NCBI GenBank assembly: GCA_033297075.1
Contig: MU858167.1
Coordinates: 1 to 64,000, forward strand
DNA: 64,000 bases
Direction of reading: 5' to 3'
DNA from: Rhypophila decipiens
Lineage: Eukaryota; Ascomycota; Sordariomycetes; Sordariales; Naviculisporaceae
The notes under the pieces were generated by a model, which was given only the letters and a program-made list of their open reading frames with translations, was not told the origin of the DNA and ran no database searches. The position numbers and the translations under genes are program-made. Shown here piece after piece: positions 1 to 11,215 of this stretch. Positions within the stretch are counted from its first letter, which is position 1. Each line of letters opens with the position of its first letter.

Positions 1-1479
1 TTTCGTAGGAAGGAAGAGACATTTTAGGTTGTTGAGGAATTTGGTGTTTTGGGGAGAGGAGCTAGGTCGCGTCAAAAGTGTTCAACTCGCTTATCTGTTC
101 ATCTCGCTTATCACATACGTTAATGAGGGCAACTTTAGGGTCAAACAACAGTACATGCGTTGGGCATGCCGCATCGGGCTCTCACCGCCTCAAGCACAGC
201 CAACCAACCGTTTACATGATACACACAGCCTTTGAAAGCTTTGTCTGCTCAAACGACATGGTTTGTTGGGCCGTGACCCATCAGGTTCTTTGAACAACGT
301 TGGGCAAAGGCACACAACTACCCACGGAAACAATGATTGACTGTGTGTACCTAGAGGCGAGAAGCAATAGTCTTTTTCAAACAAATATCAACGATCGATT
401 CAGACAAGTGCTTTCCAGAATCGCAATTTTTGCGCATATTTATTTTGAGTTTGCTTTTGTCCTGGCCATTTAATCACCTCGGACGTCACATCTCCACGCA
501 GCTCATCAAAACGGTGGAAAAAGAAGTATTCATACACTGCTTCAAGGCCGTCAGTAGCTCCAGAAAGGCTACACGTCCTACCGGTACCCGGGCCACCACC
601 TGGTTGTAGTTCGGACACCTAAAACCCACCTCTCAGCCGGGCATTTGTAGCAGCGTCAAAAAGAACTTCGAATTTGAATTGCAGTCAGAAGAACAGACGG
701 GTCACATTAAACACCGTATCGATGGTAAGAAATTTGTATCCCCGATTCTTCCCTCCAGGCTTCAGCCGTGGCTTGGAGTTTGAAAACTTCTGTGCCTGTC
801 TGGGTATGAGACTTTTTTCAATACAAACTCATCGATGCTAATTTGAGCGTGGTCACGAGGAATGCTAGGAAACTATTACCATATTTTTTCTCAGCATTGG
901 GTCGATACTGGGCGGGTTTCTGTTGATCTTTCTGGTCGGCGGGTGGATTGGAGTCTGGAGTTTGTGGTTGTGTGAGTGCCTGTCTCGGAGGAGGGAGAGG
1001 AAGGCCAGGCTGAAGGATCTTGAAGGTTAGACTTTGATTGAGCACTCAGTTGGTATAAATATTCCCGAACGAGTCAGTGAGTGGGTGTCACAGATTGAAT
1101 TGAATCTTGGTGAGAGATAAACTCCAAACCGTAAAGTTGAGCCAACGCATGAATGAAGCCTAAAACCGTGAAGCACGTACATCCCATCTCAAAGAAAAGG
1201 CAAAACGTCATAGGTATTTGATTACAACAATTTAAAACTCATCTAAGGGTACAACCACGCTCCTTATCCATTGTGCTCAATCTCATCGCCCCCCCTGGTC
1301 GTTGCAGGTGCTTCCTTCCATCCGGATGAGCAAGTTAGCCATAACCCCATTCAGTGGAGTCCTGCCAATAAAGCATGCCACTTTAAGAATTCTCATAACC
1401 TGACCAAATCCATATCCCATAACGGATACTTCATTCTCAGCAAACCCCCCTTGAACAACAATGCCCATAACGCATCCAT
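1..1479. other. Gene-free left edge
   Basis: I see no supportable gene here. Open frames are short, overlap one another on both strands and show no recognisable domain. The right part (about 1200-1479) is the probable 3' flank of the leftward MFS transporter. No tRNA, terminal repeat or tandem array was seen. Confidence 0.5.
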
Positions 1480-3111
1480 CTACTCGTGCTTGTGGACAGT
1501 CCGGGCCGCATACTTCCAGTACCTGGGCGCCGACCACTTGCGGAGCGCCTTGCCCTTCCAGATCATGATCAAGAAGGTGTAGGTACAGCCCAGCGACAAC
1601 AATCCCGCCATGATGAAGCACCCTCTGAGACCCATGTTGGTGTACCACGGCGTGATGCCATATGACACGGCAAAGCCGAGAGTATTCCGGATGATGATGA
1701 TGGAGGTGGTCGTGTCGCCGCTGATGTCCTTGAAGCAGTCAATGTTGTACGATAGCGCAATACTGCCGCCCGCCACACAGCTGAACGTCAGGATGCCCAG
1801 GCCGACCGTGAGAGCGGCCCAATGGATCTGGTAGTACGCACCCACGCCCCAGGTGATCAGGCCAGCGCAGGACAGGACTCCGGTCAAGAGAAGAGGCCAG
1901 AGACGCTGCTCGGGCTCACGGATGCCGTTGTTGCGTCGGGCGAGCCAGAGGGTGATCTTGTCGGCTGCTATACCCGCCCAAAGAGCACCGAAGCCAGCTC
2001 CGACCAGTGGACCCGTGTACACGCTGCCGACCAGACCAGTGCCCCAGTTATATGGCTCAGCTGCGAGAATGGGGCTGGCCGTTCCGTTGAGGACGTTGTA
2101 CCAGCAGAGGTTGATGCCGTAGATGAAACCGGCCCAGGCGACGCTGGGGAACTGGACGATATAGGCGAGGGGCATGACCATGCTCTGGAACATTTGCCGG
2201 TTGGTAGGCCTGTCGTCCATCTTGCGGAACCAGGCGAGCTTCTGGAGATAGGTCTGCTTGGGAGCAGAGTCGAGGACGGCAACGGCGCTGTCAGAGGCTG
2301 ACTTCTCGTTCGAGTTGATGCTATCAGTACCACCGAGAACCTTGGCATCGGAAGTAGCAGCGACGTGGTCCTCATCTTCGAGTCCTTCCAGTGTGCTACG
2401 GAAGTACATTGTCTCCTCCATGAAGAAGAACTGGATGAAAAAGGCGGCAGCAGCAAACATGGCGCCAAAGTGCATGGTCCATCTCCATCCGTAGGCCTCG
2501 GCAAACCAGCCGGCACACATCGGGGCAAGGAAGTTTGAACCGAAGAGGCAGAAGACATAGAGACTCATCCAGGCACCACGTTCATGGGCGAAGAAGACAT
2601 CTGGGATGCTCATCTCGGGGAGGGACTCAATGGGGGAAACCACCAGGCCCAGAAGGACACGATTAATGTACCATTCGGGAAGAGACTTGGTGTATGCTGT
2701 CCAGACCATGAGAGGGACCGTGAGAAGGGTGGAGAGTAGGTAAACGCCGCGGCGGCCATAGGTGGTGGCGATGGGCTGCCAGAACAGACAGCCCCAGCCG
2801 AGGAACAAGAAGAGAACGCCTGTGCCCTGGACGAGGTCGGCCGTGGAGATGCCCGTGTCGCGGGTAATGTCGGCCAAGACGGAGTACTGGAGCGTGCTGG
2901 GGAAGCCGGTGCCAAAGACGTATACGACACCCATCAGGGCCGAGAGACGCTTCCGGGCCGGGCTCCAGTTGAGGGGATCCTCCGGGTCATCGCTCGGCCT
3001 GGGAATAAGCTCGATGCCGTCCCTCGACTTTGCACTGGCCCGTTGCTCTCCAACATCGACGAGGTGGATGGTGCCAGGGATGGCGATAGGAATGGTATGA
3101 GGGTCCGCCAT
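1480..3111 (-). CDS. MFS transporter, DHA1/HOL1-like, 543 aa
   Basis: Plasma-membrane or vacuolar proton-coupled transporter of the major facilitator superfamily; the substrate cannot be read from sequence. The single-exon frame gives 543 residues, normal for fungal 12-TM members. The N-terminus carries the DPEDPLNWS motif that precedes TM1 in the HOL1/polyamine/drug DHA1-like group. A YGRRGVYLLS segment after TM2 is the MFS motif-A loop. A hydrophilic Asp/Glu/Ser-rich central loop (about residues 210-270) separates two six-helix halves. The start is ATG at 3111 (MADPHTIP) in an AAAATGGC context; the frame is open further upstream but offers no better ATG. It lies head-to-head with the amidase at 4662, so the two may share control. 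Family assignment is firm; subfamily is moderate; a substrate such as an amide or organic acid is only a guess from context. Confidence 0.9.
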   Translation of the reverse strand: MADPHTIPIAIPGTIHLVDVGEQRASAKSRDGIELIPRPSDDPEDPLNWSPARKRLSALMGVVYVFGTGFPSTLQYSVLADITRDTGISTADLVQGTGVLFLFLGWGCLFWQPIATTYGRRGVYLLSTLLTVPLMVWTAYTKSLPEWYINRVLLGLVVSPIESLPEMSIPDVFFAHERGAWMSLYVFCLFGSNFLAPMCAGWFAEAYGWRWTMHFGAMFAAAAFFIQFFFMEETMYFRSTLEGLEDEDHVAATSDAKVLGGTDSINSNEKSASDSAVAVLDSAPKQTYLQKLAWFRKMDDRPTNRQMFQSMVMPLAYIVQFPSVAWAGFIYGINLCWYNVLNGTASPILAAEPYNWGTGLVGSVYTGPLVGAGFGALWAGIAADKITLWLARRNNGIREPEQRLWPLLLTGVLSCAGLITWGVGAYYQIHWAALTVGLGILTFSCVAGGSIALSYNIDCFKDISGDTTTSIIIIRNTLGFAVSYGITPWYTNMGLRGCFIMAGLLSLGCTYTFLIMIWKGKALRKWSAPRYWKYAARTVHKHE

Positions 3112-4661
3112 TTTCTTCAGGCTGTTCTGTTGGAAGAAACACGAACAAGAGTCAAAAAGGACGGAAAGAAGAGATATCTGGGCGTGTGTCACTCAAGACG
3201 CACGATACGGAAGGTACCCCATCTGGCAGTCTCGACCCGGGGACCAAAGTCTAATAAATACGGCAGTCAAGGCACCTACTGGTACCATCAAAGGCATCAA
3301 CAAGGTTTACTTGGACATTTGTGGTATCAGCGTTATCGTCTCGGGTTGGACAGGGTCACAAGACAACCAACCAGGACCTGCTAGACATGATAGATCCGAG
3401 ACGATTGGGGACCTCGATTGGGAGGTTGGTCTGCTGGTCCGTCTTGCAAGTCAACCGGCAGTTTGGGCATTGGCTGGCACGGACTTGATGCGGTGCTACC
3501 TGGATGGGCATATACGAATGGCAGTCTTGAGGGAGTGATTGTCGTGATCGGGTTGAAGCTACCGCCATTGGCCATTGGTGCTCGAGCCTGTCTGAGCGTG
3601 CCAGCAGATCTACCACAAGGATCACAGAACAGGAGCTCAAGTGTTGTTGAGGACCTGGGAAGCAGCGGCCTTGGCGAGGATCCACACTCAAAGTTGACTA
3701 CCCTTCAAGTGAAGCTGATTTGTCTTGTCATCTATCGCTCTTGTAGCCCCCTTTACCCGACAGATACTAGTCGGTGCGGAGAAGACGTCTCCCTCCCAAC
3801 GCTAAGTCAACGTCAAGTTCATTCTTGGCGCTGATATGCAAAGTCCCCGGGATCTTGGACCCCAAGATAGACCAGACCTCGGCGCTAGGATTTAGCAGCA
3901 AGATAGCATCAAGTCGATAACAACGAATTACAATCAGAGGAATGGAGCCCCTATGGAGCCGGCCGATCCCCCTCGACATCCCTGTTTATCAATCACTAAC
4001 ACTGCACGGGCACCACGAGGACAAGATTTCCAATCCCGGAAACCGTCTTCCCCATCAACTACTCAGCAAGTGCGGTTCACTATCACACTATCTCGGACGC
4101 ATATCCGACTCCATGGTTCCCTTCCTAGCCCCAGCGAAAGAACTCTGGAAGCGGGCGGATGGAGGAGCATCTCCAATTCTGGTCAGACGCATGGGCAATC
4201 AAGTAATTGTTGGTCATAGTAATGAGGGCAGTCCTGAGATACGATGTACGCTACGATATACGCGCTTCCACGGAGACGGTATTGGTCTGTTGATGATATG
4301 ACACTGATATCTTAGAGAGGGGGGCGGTACCAAAGTTTCAACATGACATTCCCCGCTCGAACTATGGGCTTCAGCTGCTTTCCAAGGAACGCATCTTCCT
4401 TGCGGAGGCGCCGGAGGGTAAGCAACACCATCACCAATGACCATGATTCACCATGATTTACGTATCGGCAATCAACAGATTGCCTCTGTCGTATTGGGGT
4501 GCGAACCCCTCCTTTGGACAATGTGATATGTGGCATTCACGGGGTATTGAAAGTTGATAAATTGAAGCCGTCGACGTTGGTGGGACGTGACGTTCATATG
4601 GACATTCATCATCACCTCTTGCAACACTCAACTGCCCCTTCATCACCCATCTCTCTCAATC
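3112..4661. promoter_or_regulatory. Shared divergent promoter region, GATA-site rich
   Basis: The 1.55-kb region lies between the divergent MFS and amidase start codons. By eye it contains ten matches to HGATAR on either strand, starting near 3333, 3388, 3732, 3865, 3901, 3915, 3986, 4080, 4088 and 4555. HGATAR is the binding consensus of the nitrogen regulators AreA/NIT2. About four to five matches are expected by chance at even base composition. A pyrimidine-rich tract precedes the amidase ATG. No coding region is supported inside. Function as a nitrogen-controlled promoter is inference. Confidence 0.4.
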
Positions 4662-6341
4662 ATGTCGTCCGGAAAGCTCGTAGTCGTCCAGACAAAGCCG
4701 ATCCCCAAGGGGACCCCTGAGTTCCAGGCCCGGGTCGATGCCATCCTTGCCGAGTTCGCCGCCAAAGTCCCAGACGAGCTCATCCTCCCCACATCCATCA
4801 CCTCCAACCCGCCCAAGAACGTCACGGGCATCCCCAGAGAATGCGGTATCCTCACCGAGGAAGAGCTCGACATCACCGAGAACTATGACGCCGTCGCACT
4901 CGCCGAGGCCATTGCCTCCAAGAAGTTCACAGCAGTCGCGGTCGCCAAGGCATTCTCCAAGCGGGCCATCATTGCCCACCAGCTCACCTGCTGCCTGGTA
5001 GATTGGTTCATGGACGAGGCCATCGAGACAGCCAAGGCCCTGGATGAGCACCTCGAAAAGACCGGCAAGACCGTCGGCCCTCTCCACGGTGTCCCCTTCA
5101 GCATCAAGGAACACATGCCCCTAGCAGGCCACTACTCCTCCGTCGGCTACCTCGAGACCCGCGTAAAGGACGACCATGACGCCCAGATGATGGCCATCCT
5201 CCGCAAGGCAGGTGCGGTCTTCTACTGCAAGACCAACCAGCCGCAAGGGATCATGCACCTCGAGGGCGTCTCCATCTACGGCCGCGTGCTGAATCCATAC
5301 AACATCGGGCTCAGCGCGGGCGGCTCCACCAGCGGCGAAGCAGCTTTGCTCGCCATGCGCGGCTCCATCCTGGGCGTCGGCACAGACATCGGCGGCAGCA
5401 TCAGAGGCCCAGCAGGATTCTGCGGCATCTACGGCTTCAAGGCGACCTCTTACACCCTGCCCTGCAAGGACTTTTTGCCCAATGGCTTCGCCGCCGAGCT
5501 CAACGTCCTCTGCTCGACCGGCCCCATGTGCCTGACCCTCCGGGACATGGACCTCTTCATGAAGGTCGTCCAGGCCGCCAAGCCGTACCTCGAGGACCCC
5601 CGTCTCGTCCCTATCCCCTGGACCGGCCTGACAGGTCCCAAATCCCCCGCCCCGCTCAAGATAGGCATCATGACCAGCGACGGCGTCAACATCCCCCAGC
5701 CGCCCGTCCTCCGCGCCCTAGCGTGGGCCAAATCCCAGCTCTCCAAGTCCCCCGAGCTCTTCAACCTCAAGCCCTACCACCCTTACCAGACCGCCACCGC
5801 AATGCAAAACATCCGCAAAGCCTACTGGCCCGACGGCGGAAAGGGAACCCGCGACACTCTCGCCGCGGCAGGAGAACCCATGTTCTCCCTCACGGAATGG
5901 ATCCTCAAAGACGCCGGCACCGAACCGCTCACCCCAGACCAGATCCTCGACCTGCGCGTGGCGCGCGACAGGTTCCGGGTCAAGTTCGCCGAGGACTGGA
6001 ACAAGCAGGACGTGGATATCGTCATCTGCCCCGTGTTTGTCGGCCCCGCGTGCGAGCACGACACAGCACTGTACTGGAACTACACCGCCTTGTTCAATTA
6101 TGTCGATTATCCCGGCGCTGTGGTTCCTACGCCCTTTAAAGCGCTCAAGAAGGGGGAGGAGGATTACCCTGCTGAGTTTGCTACCCCTATTAGTGCCGAG
6201 GATGAGCACATTCGGAGATTGTGGGCTGAGGGTGATTTTGAGGACGCGCCGGTTACTTTGCAGGTTGTGGCGAGGAAGTATCATGATAATGATTTGTTTG
6301 CGGCGTTGGATACGCTGAAGGAGGCTTTGCAGCTTAAGTGA
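4662..6341 (+). CDS. Amidase signature family enzyme (acetamidase-like), 559 aa
   Basis: Hydrolyses a carboxamide to acid plus ammonia. Single exon of 559 residues, close to fungal acetamidases (about 545-560). The amidase-signature core is complete: catalytic Lys149 in FSIKEH, the cis-Ser region GGSTSGE (Ser222) and the nucleophile Ser246 in GTDIGGSIRGP; the spacing matches the Lys-Ser-Ser triad of the family. No signal peptide or membrane segment is seen, so it is probably cytosolic. The start is ATG at 4662 (MSSGKLVVVQ), preceded by a pyrimidine-rich leader. It is divergently paired with an MFS transporter, which would suit uptake and use of an amide as nitrogen source. The substrate is unknown: acetamide, formamide and larger amides are all handled by close relatives. 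A T/C-rich stretch follows the stop. Confidence 0.93.
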   Translation: MSSGKLVVVQTKPIPKGTPEFQARVDAILAEFAAKVPDELILPTSITSNPPKNVTGIPRECGILTEEELDITENYDAVALAEAIASKKFTAVAVAKAFSKRAIIAHQLTCCLVDWFMDEAIETAKALDEHLEKTGKTVGPLHGVPFSIKEHMPLAGHYSSVGYLETRVKDDHDAQMMAILRKAGAVFYCKTNQPQGIMHLEGVSIYGRVLNPYNIGLSAGGSTSGEAALLAMRGSILGVGTDIGGSIRGPAGFCGIYGFKATSYTLPCKDFLPNGFAAELNVLCSTGPMCLTLRDMDLFMKVVQAAKPYLEDPRLVPIPWTGLTGPKSPAPLKIGIMTSDGVNIPQPPVLRALAWAKSQLSKSPELFNLKPYHPYQTATAMQNIRKAYWPDGGKGTRDTLAAAGEPMFSLTEWILKDAGTEPLTPDQILDLRVARDRFRVKFAEDWNKQDVDIVICPVFVGPACEHDTALYWNYTALFNYVDYPGAVVPTPFKALKKGEEDYPAEFATPISAEDEHIRRLWAEGDFEDAPVTLQVVARKYHDNDLFAALDTLKEALQLK

Positions 6342-6442
6342 TTTTCTTTTTTTTTCTCTTTCTTTTTAACATTTTGTTTTGTTTGGGCTCAGCTTTTACC
6401 ATGTGTTTTGATCATAGCGTTCTCTTGTTCATTCCTCTTCCT
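6342..6442. other. Short intergenic gap after the amidase
   Basis: It begins with a T/C-rich tract, plausibly part of the amidase 3' UTR, and ends at the left end of the foldback element. No gene is seen. Confidence 0.4.
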
Positions 6443-6814
6443 TAGCTAGCACTATTTCAAGTTTTTGGTAAAACTAGCAAGAGTAGACGATCTTGAACAC
6501 GGGGATCACAACTACTGTAGGCGTACAGTAACCAGTTCATCAATTGTATTCGGTGATGTCTAATGTTGTTATTTGTTGACGTTAAGTCTGACGAGAGTAA
6601 CCTTACTGGTCTGTTGGACGCTTACTGGAGCAATGAACCCTGATCAGTGAGGTTATTCTCGTTAGACTTTACGTTAATAAAGAACAGCGTTAGATATTAC
6701 CGAATACAGTTGATCAACTGGTTACTATGTGCCTATGTCTACAGTAGTCGCGATCCTCGTGTTCAAGATCGACTACTCTTGCTTGTTTTACCAATAAAAG
6801 TAGGTTGTTAGCTA
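6443..6814. mobile_element. Foldback/MITE-like element, about 370 bp with arms of about 170 bp
   Basis: The left arm (about 6465-6607) is repeated in inverse orientation on the right (about 6645-6794), leaving a loop of only about 40 bases. The arms start with TTGGTAAAAC, and both outer ends reach the palindrome TAGCTA (6443-6448 and 6809-6814). There is no coding capacity, so it is a non-autonomous element or a single-stranded foldback. Between the arms I count about 14 transitions against about 5 transversions plus a small indel. That bias fits old RIP or deamination decay. The exact termini and the target duplication are uncertain because TAGCTA is itself palindromic. Confidence 0.75.
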
Positions 6815-7615
6815 TTGAAATGAGATATTACAAGTACCGAAGTAATAACTCGTCGGTTATTCTCACCGAGCGGCGAAAACTCGAGTGACATTGTCAAATG
6901 TTGAATATTTTACCAGCGGCTCTGTGTATATCCTCGATTTGTCTTTATAGCTTGAAAAGGGGGTGAAATACGACATAGACTATGATATATCTAAAATACG
7001 GCGCTGTATCTGGTGTTAGAGAAAGTTGTTGATGAGAGGTTTGTTGTTTGGCTTCTGCCTTGAAAGTTAGGCGCCAACGTCTTTCCCAAATAGGAAATTC
7101 AAGGTACTGGTACCTGACATTCCAATTGTTGTACCTTCCTTTGTCCGATAGTTGTCCGATAGCGCCCTTTGAGCTCTCTATTAATATTTCGCCCAATTCA
7201 TTACCGTGACGTATTTTGCAAACGACATTCCGACGTCGCGTTCATCATCAGTCAATGTCATCGTCTCGCTTTCGGCATTGTCAAAGGCCGGATAAGGACT
7301 GCCGTCGCCGCTACCCGGTGTAACAAATATCCGATATTCTACTCCGTACGGATGCAGCACTATTTCCACTAGCACTCACATGATATCCTACTTATTTCCG
7401 CAAACCGTCGTCAATCCTACGCTATGCCTATATGGTGGCAGTAACTGGTGGCGCCAGTGGGGTCGACGTTGACGTTACCAAAATTGTCCAAGATGTCGTT
7501 GGAATGTCAAATTCTCTTTTGCAATTTTGTCGAATCGGTTGAAGACTTGTCGTTGCGTGCCTATTTCCCGACAGACATTTAACTCCTTTTTTGGGGGGCA
7601 TTCTCACTCGATATC
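6815..7615. other. Intergenic, no gene seen
   Basis: Mixed-composition sequence upstream of the DHA2 transporter. No conserved frame, tRNA or repeat was recognised. The last 100 bases contain a T-rich leader preceding the ATG at 7616. Confidence 0.4.
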
Positions 7616-9497
7616 ATGTTCAAGACCGAGGATGGTCTGCCTGAGAAAGGCGACGCCATCCAGCCACATGATGGCCCGGACGAAGCCGTAATGACTAGCC
7701 ACGAGCCGAAATCGGACCAGTCGTCCGTCTCGAGCGTCCCCGTCCAACACACGGGAGTTGTTGATAACGAGTCGGAGGAACTGCCGCCTGCACTCCCATT
7801 CTCAAAGGGGCGATGCATCGCCATTGTATTGACCGTAGCAGGAGCCAGCTTTATCAATGTAGGTTGATCAAATCTCTCGTCTGGTGTAACTGACTAATAG
7901 CGATTGGGTATAGACTTTGTCAGGTCAAGCAGTCATCATTGTCCTCCCAACCATCGGCCGGGAGCTGAGCATACCCGAGACAAGACTTCAGTGGATCGTT
8001 TCGGCGTACAACCTATCATTCGGCTGCTTTTTGTTGCTTTGGGGTAGGATTGCCGATATCTACGGCAAACGCAAGATCTTTATTTTGGGCTCCGCATGGG
8101 TTGTTGTGACTACTGCTATCAACCCTTTTCTCCCTAATGAGATCGCCTTTGATCTGTTCCGCGGTCTTCAAGGCTTGGTCAGTACATCTATTACTTGCCC
8201 ACGATTTCAGTGGCCAGCTTGGGGCTGCTTTGTTGACACTAGGTTTATCGCAGGGTGCTGCGGCAAATGTTCCCACGGCGATTGGTATCCTCGGCACGAC
8301 CTTTCCTCCTGGCAAAGCAAAGAACTATGCATTTAGCTGTTATGGTCAGTTTGCTCATGATTATTGGAAATCGGACTAGTGGCTGATTGTGTGGTGTTCA
8401 TAGCCGCTGGAGCGCCTCTTGGTGCCATATTCGGAACCCTCATGTCTGGCTTCATCGCGCAGTATGCATCTTGGAAGTGGGTATTTGGCGTCATAGCGAT
8501 CATGGCAGCAGCCATCACCGTTGCAGGCATTGCCATAATTCCACCGCCAAAGCACACCCTCCACGAAGATGGTGTGACCGTCAAGGCGTCTGTCGACTGG
8601 ATAGGAGCATTCTTGGTCACCGTTGGGCTCTTCGCCCTTCTCTTCGCCCTGACCGAGGGCAATGTGGTTGGGTGGCGGACGCCGTGGGTCTCGGTGCTGA
8701 TAGTTATATCTCTTGCTCTGGTGGTCACGTTTGTCTCGTGGCAACGGCACGTCGAGAAGACGGGCAAACGGCCCCCTCTCATGAAGGTTTCGATGTTCAG
8801 GAGCACCAAGTTCAGCGCTGCCATGGTCATCATGGCATTGTCCTTCAGCAGCTTCAGCGGATTCCTGGTATACGCCACTTACTTTATTCAGGACTACCAA
8901 GGGCACTCGCCAATGGAGACGACACTGCAATTTCTTCCCACGGGCGTTGTGGGTCTAATTACAGCCGTGGTAGTATCGCAGCTGCTCGCGCGTGTCCCCA
9001 CGTATATGCTGCTTGCATTTGGTAATCTGGGGGTTTCTTTGGCGTCGTTGCTCTTTGCGATACCTGTCCCCTCCAACACTACATACTGGGCTATCGGATT
9101 TCCCGCAATGGTCATTTCCGTCTTTGGCGCAGACACAGCCTGGCCGTGTTTGATTCTGTTCACGAGTCACTCTCTGCCACAGGAGGACCAAGCTCTGGGC
9201 GGCGCGCTCGTCAATGCCATGGGACAGGTTGGCAGAGCTATCGGACTGGCTGTGGCGACGGCGATACAGACGGGAGTTATGGCGAGGGAGCGGGGCGTCA
9301 GGGTGGAGGAATCAGGACCCGTCTTGCTCTGGGATCACCCCACGCTGATGGGAATAAGGGCTGCGAATTGGTGGCATTGTGCTCTTGGAGTCGCTGCCTT
9401 GGGTGTGGTTCTGATTGCTTTCCGTGGGTCGGGCATCATTGGAAAGGCCGGGGTGAAAAGAGTCCAGGGTCCAGTGAAGGCCCCAGAACCTGCCTAG
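7616..9497 (+). CDS. MFS transporter, DHA2 (14-TM) drug/efflux type, 563 aa
   Basis: Proton antiporter of the DHA2 group, usually exporting toxic compounds or secondary metabolites at the plasma membrane. Four exons read as 7616-7858, 7914-8177, 8254-8344 and 8404-9497, giving 563 residues. Introns are 55, 76 and 59 bases and end in TAG or CAG. After splicing, the motif-A loop GRIADIYGKRK, the segment RGLQGLGAAANVPTAIGILG and the motif-C-like AAGAPLGAIFG follow one another without a break. That continuity is the main evidence for the exon model. The N-terminal 65 residues are hydrophilic and precede TM1. The C-terminal half repeats the TM pattern up to a short cytosolic tail. No biosynthetic cluster is visible beside it, so the substrate is unknown. 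Confidence 0.88.
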
Positions 9498-9786
9498 GTT
9501 CAGCAGCTGGTACAATCGTACGGGGTACGATAGAGTCCTCTCCGATAAAGTTCAGGTTCCGAGGATGCCATCAAACTCAAAAAACAAGGTTTAGGTTTGG
9601 GCTCCACCAAGAAAAACTCAATGATAGGGACATACTTAATCGCCATCAGCTTTCCTGGAAAATTGAACGACTGAACAACCACCTCCCTTCGGTCTTGTGT
9701 ACTACGAAACAGTCGCGCATCAAAAGGTTTCGAACGTGAAGCCCTTTTCTACAACCTCACCCCCAAGGCATCGCGCCATTGCAACT

Positions 9787-11215
9787 ATGGCGAGAGAGAC
9801 CCATACCTCCCCATTATTCCAGCTACCAGCTGAGGTCTTGGTGAATATTGTGGGCTTGTGCAACCCCATCGACATGTTCAATCGCGGCCTCACTTGTCAT
9901 CATCTGCGGGCTTTCTGCGATGATGTTCAGGTACTGCAGCAGTGCTTCATCAATCACGCGCCCGAGCCAGTCTTGACACAGACTTCGAATAAATACGAAC
10001 TGGTCAAGTTGATCCGAAATCGTACAGCCTCTCTGGATCCTGCGCAAGCCAAACTCACTTGGCTTCGACTTGCAGTTGCAGCGACATGCGGTTTCTTGAC
10101 AAGAGGAACTCACCTCCAGCACCTTATCCCGGCTAACATGGGGTATGGCATAATGGGGTGGCGTGATGCTGATAATTTTCCACGTTTCCCTGATCATGTC
10201 GGAAATACTTTTGGTTTGATGAGCACCCTGGCAGTTCTCGGCTACCCACCCAGAGTCCCGCGACACCGCCCTCACGACACGACCCTCACCGGCCTCGCTC
10301 TCCTTGCTGCCCAAACTTCAGGACCGCGATCACTGGATGTCCGGAAGGAGAATGTTTCATGGTGAATTTGAAGACACCCTCGTTTTTGCACAATCCTCGT
10401 TTTGCCTCGCAATCGGGAAGGTCAATTGTCTGGCAGCATTTCCGGACAATGTGGACAGTCTGCTGATTCACAGACACGAGCTGACCTGCAGTCTTGTTCA
10501 CAGAGTCCACTGGCACATACCCAACGGACGTGAGTTGGACATTTTCAGCGGGTCAGGCAACTATCCTTTCTTATTCGCCCAGGGGCTTGGTATGTGCATT
10601 GCTTCCTGCCTTGTTGACAATCGTAACATCGGAGGAGTTTCAACGCCTGTTCCTCATAATTTTCCCTGGCTGGCAGGGAGGGAAATAGCCAGCCATGTCC
10701 CGCTCCCCGACCAAGCGAGAGAGGGCCCGGAATCAAGGGGAAATTACAAGACTTGCTGCATGGGAAATTTTGGTTCCTCAACTTCCTGGGCCGACTGGCT
10801 GAAAAAGGCCGTTGATCTTCAGGTTCAGGATATAGGCCTTGACGACTCGGTGTGGGTTGTCAGGGTTGGATCGGCCTTTGTGGTTCCGGGATCTGGACAC
10901 GCCCTTAGGCTTAGGGATATTCAGTGGTCCGCTGTGCCTGATTCAGTGGACCCAGGGCGTATCAACTTGGAAGCAGAAAACTGCTCTGTTGGTACAAACT
11001 ATTCTCTTCGTGGGGCGCTCTCTCGTGAGACCAGCCGGTTCACACTGCTTTTGCAGAGTCAACATACAAACCAGTTGATTACGGAGGCGAAGTTCTATGG
11101 GGTATTGACACCGCTCGGCATGGCTGGCGTTGTTCTGGATGCCGAAAACAAGTCTGAGCGATATTTCTGGATCTTTAAGAAGGATTGGACACTCCTACCC
11201 ACTACGAGGACTTGA
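9787..11215 (+). CDS. F-box domain protein; reading frame shifts near 10.15-10.30 kb
   Basis: The N-terminus from ATG 9787 carries an F-box-like motif (LFQLPAEVLVNIVGLCNP, then LTCHHLRAFCDD; about residues 12-50), the SKP1-binding module of SCF ubiquitin ligases. This frame runs to a stop at about 10365. A second frame, shifted by one base and open from about 10220, continues with LPKLQDRDHWMSG and a protein-like sequence to the stop at 11215. Either a short unusual intron joins them (10198-10234 would fit the frame but is only 37 bases) or one base has been gained or lost. A good GTATGT donor at 10590 with in-frame acceptors near 10634 and 10676 marks a possible second intron that does not change the frame. 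No C-terminal domain is recognised. F-box call moderate; gene integrity unresolved. Confidence 0.55.

Noticed and set aside
4490..4515. Possible tRNA T-arm near GGGGTTCGCACCCC (minus strand)
   Set aside because: It forms a small hairpin, but no D-arm, anticodon arm or acceptor stem surrounds it.
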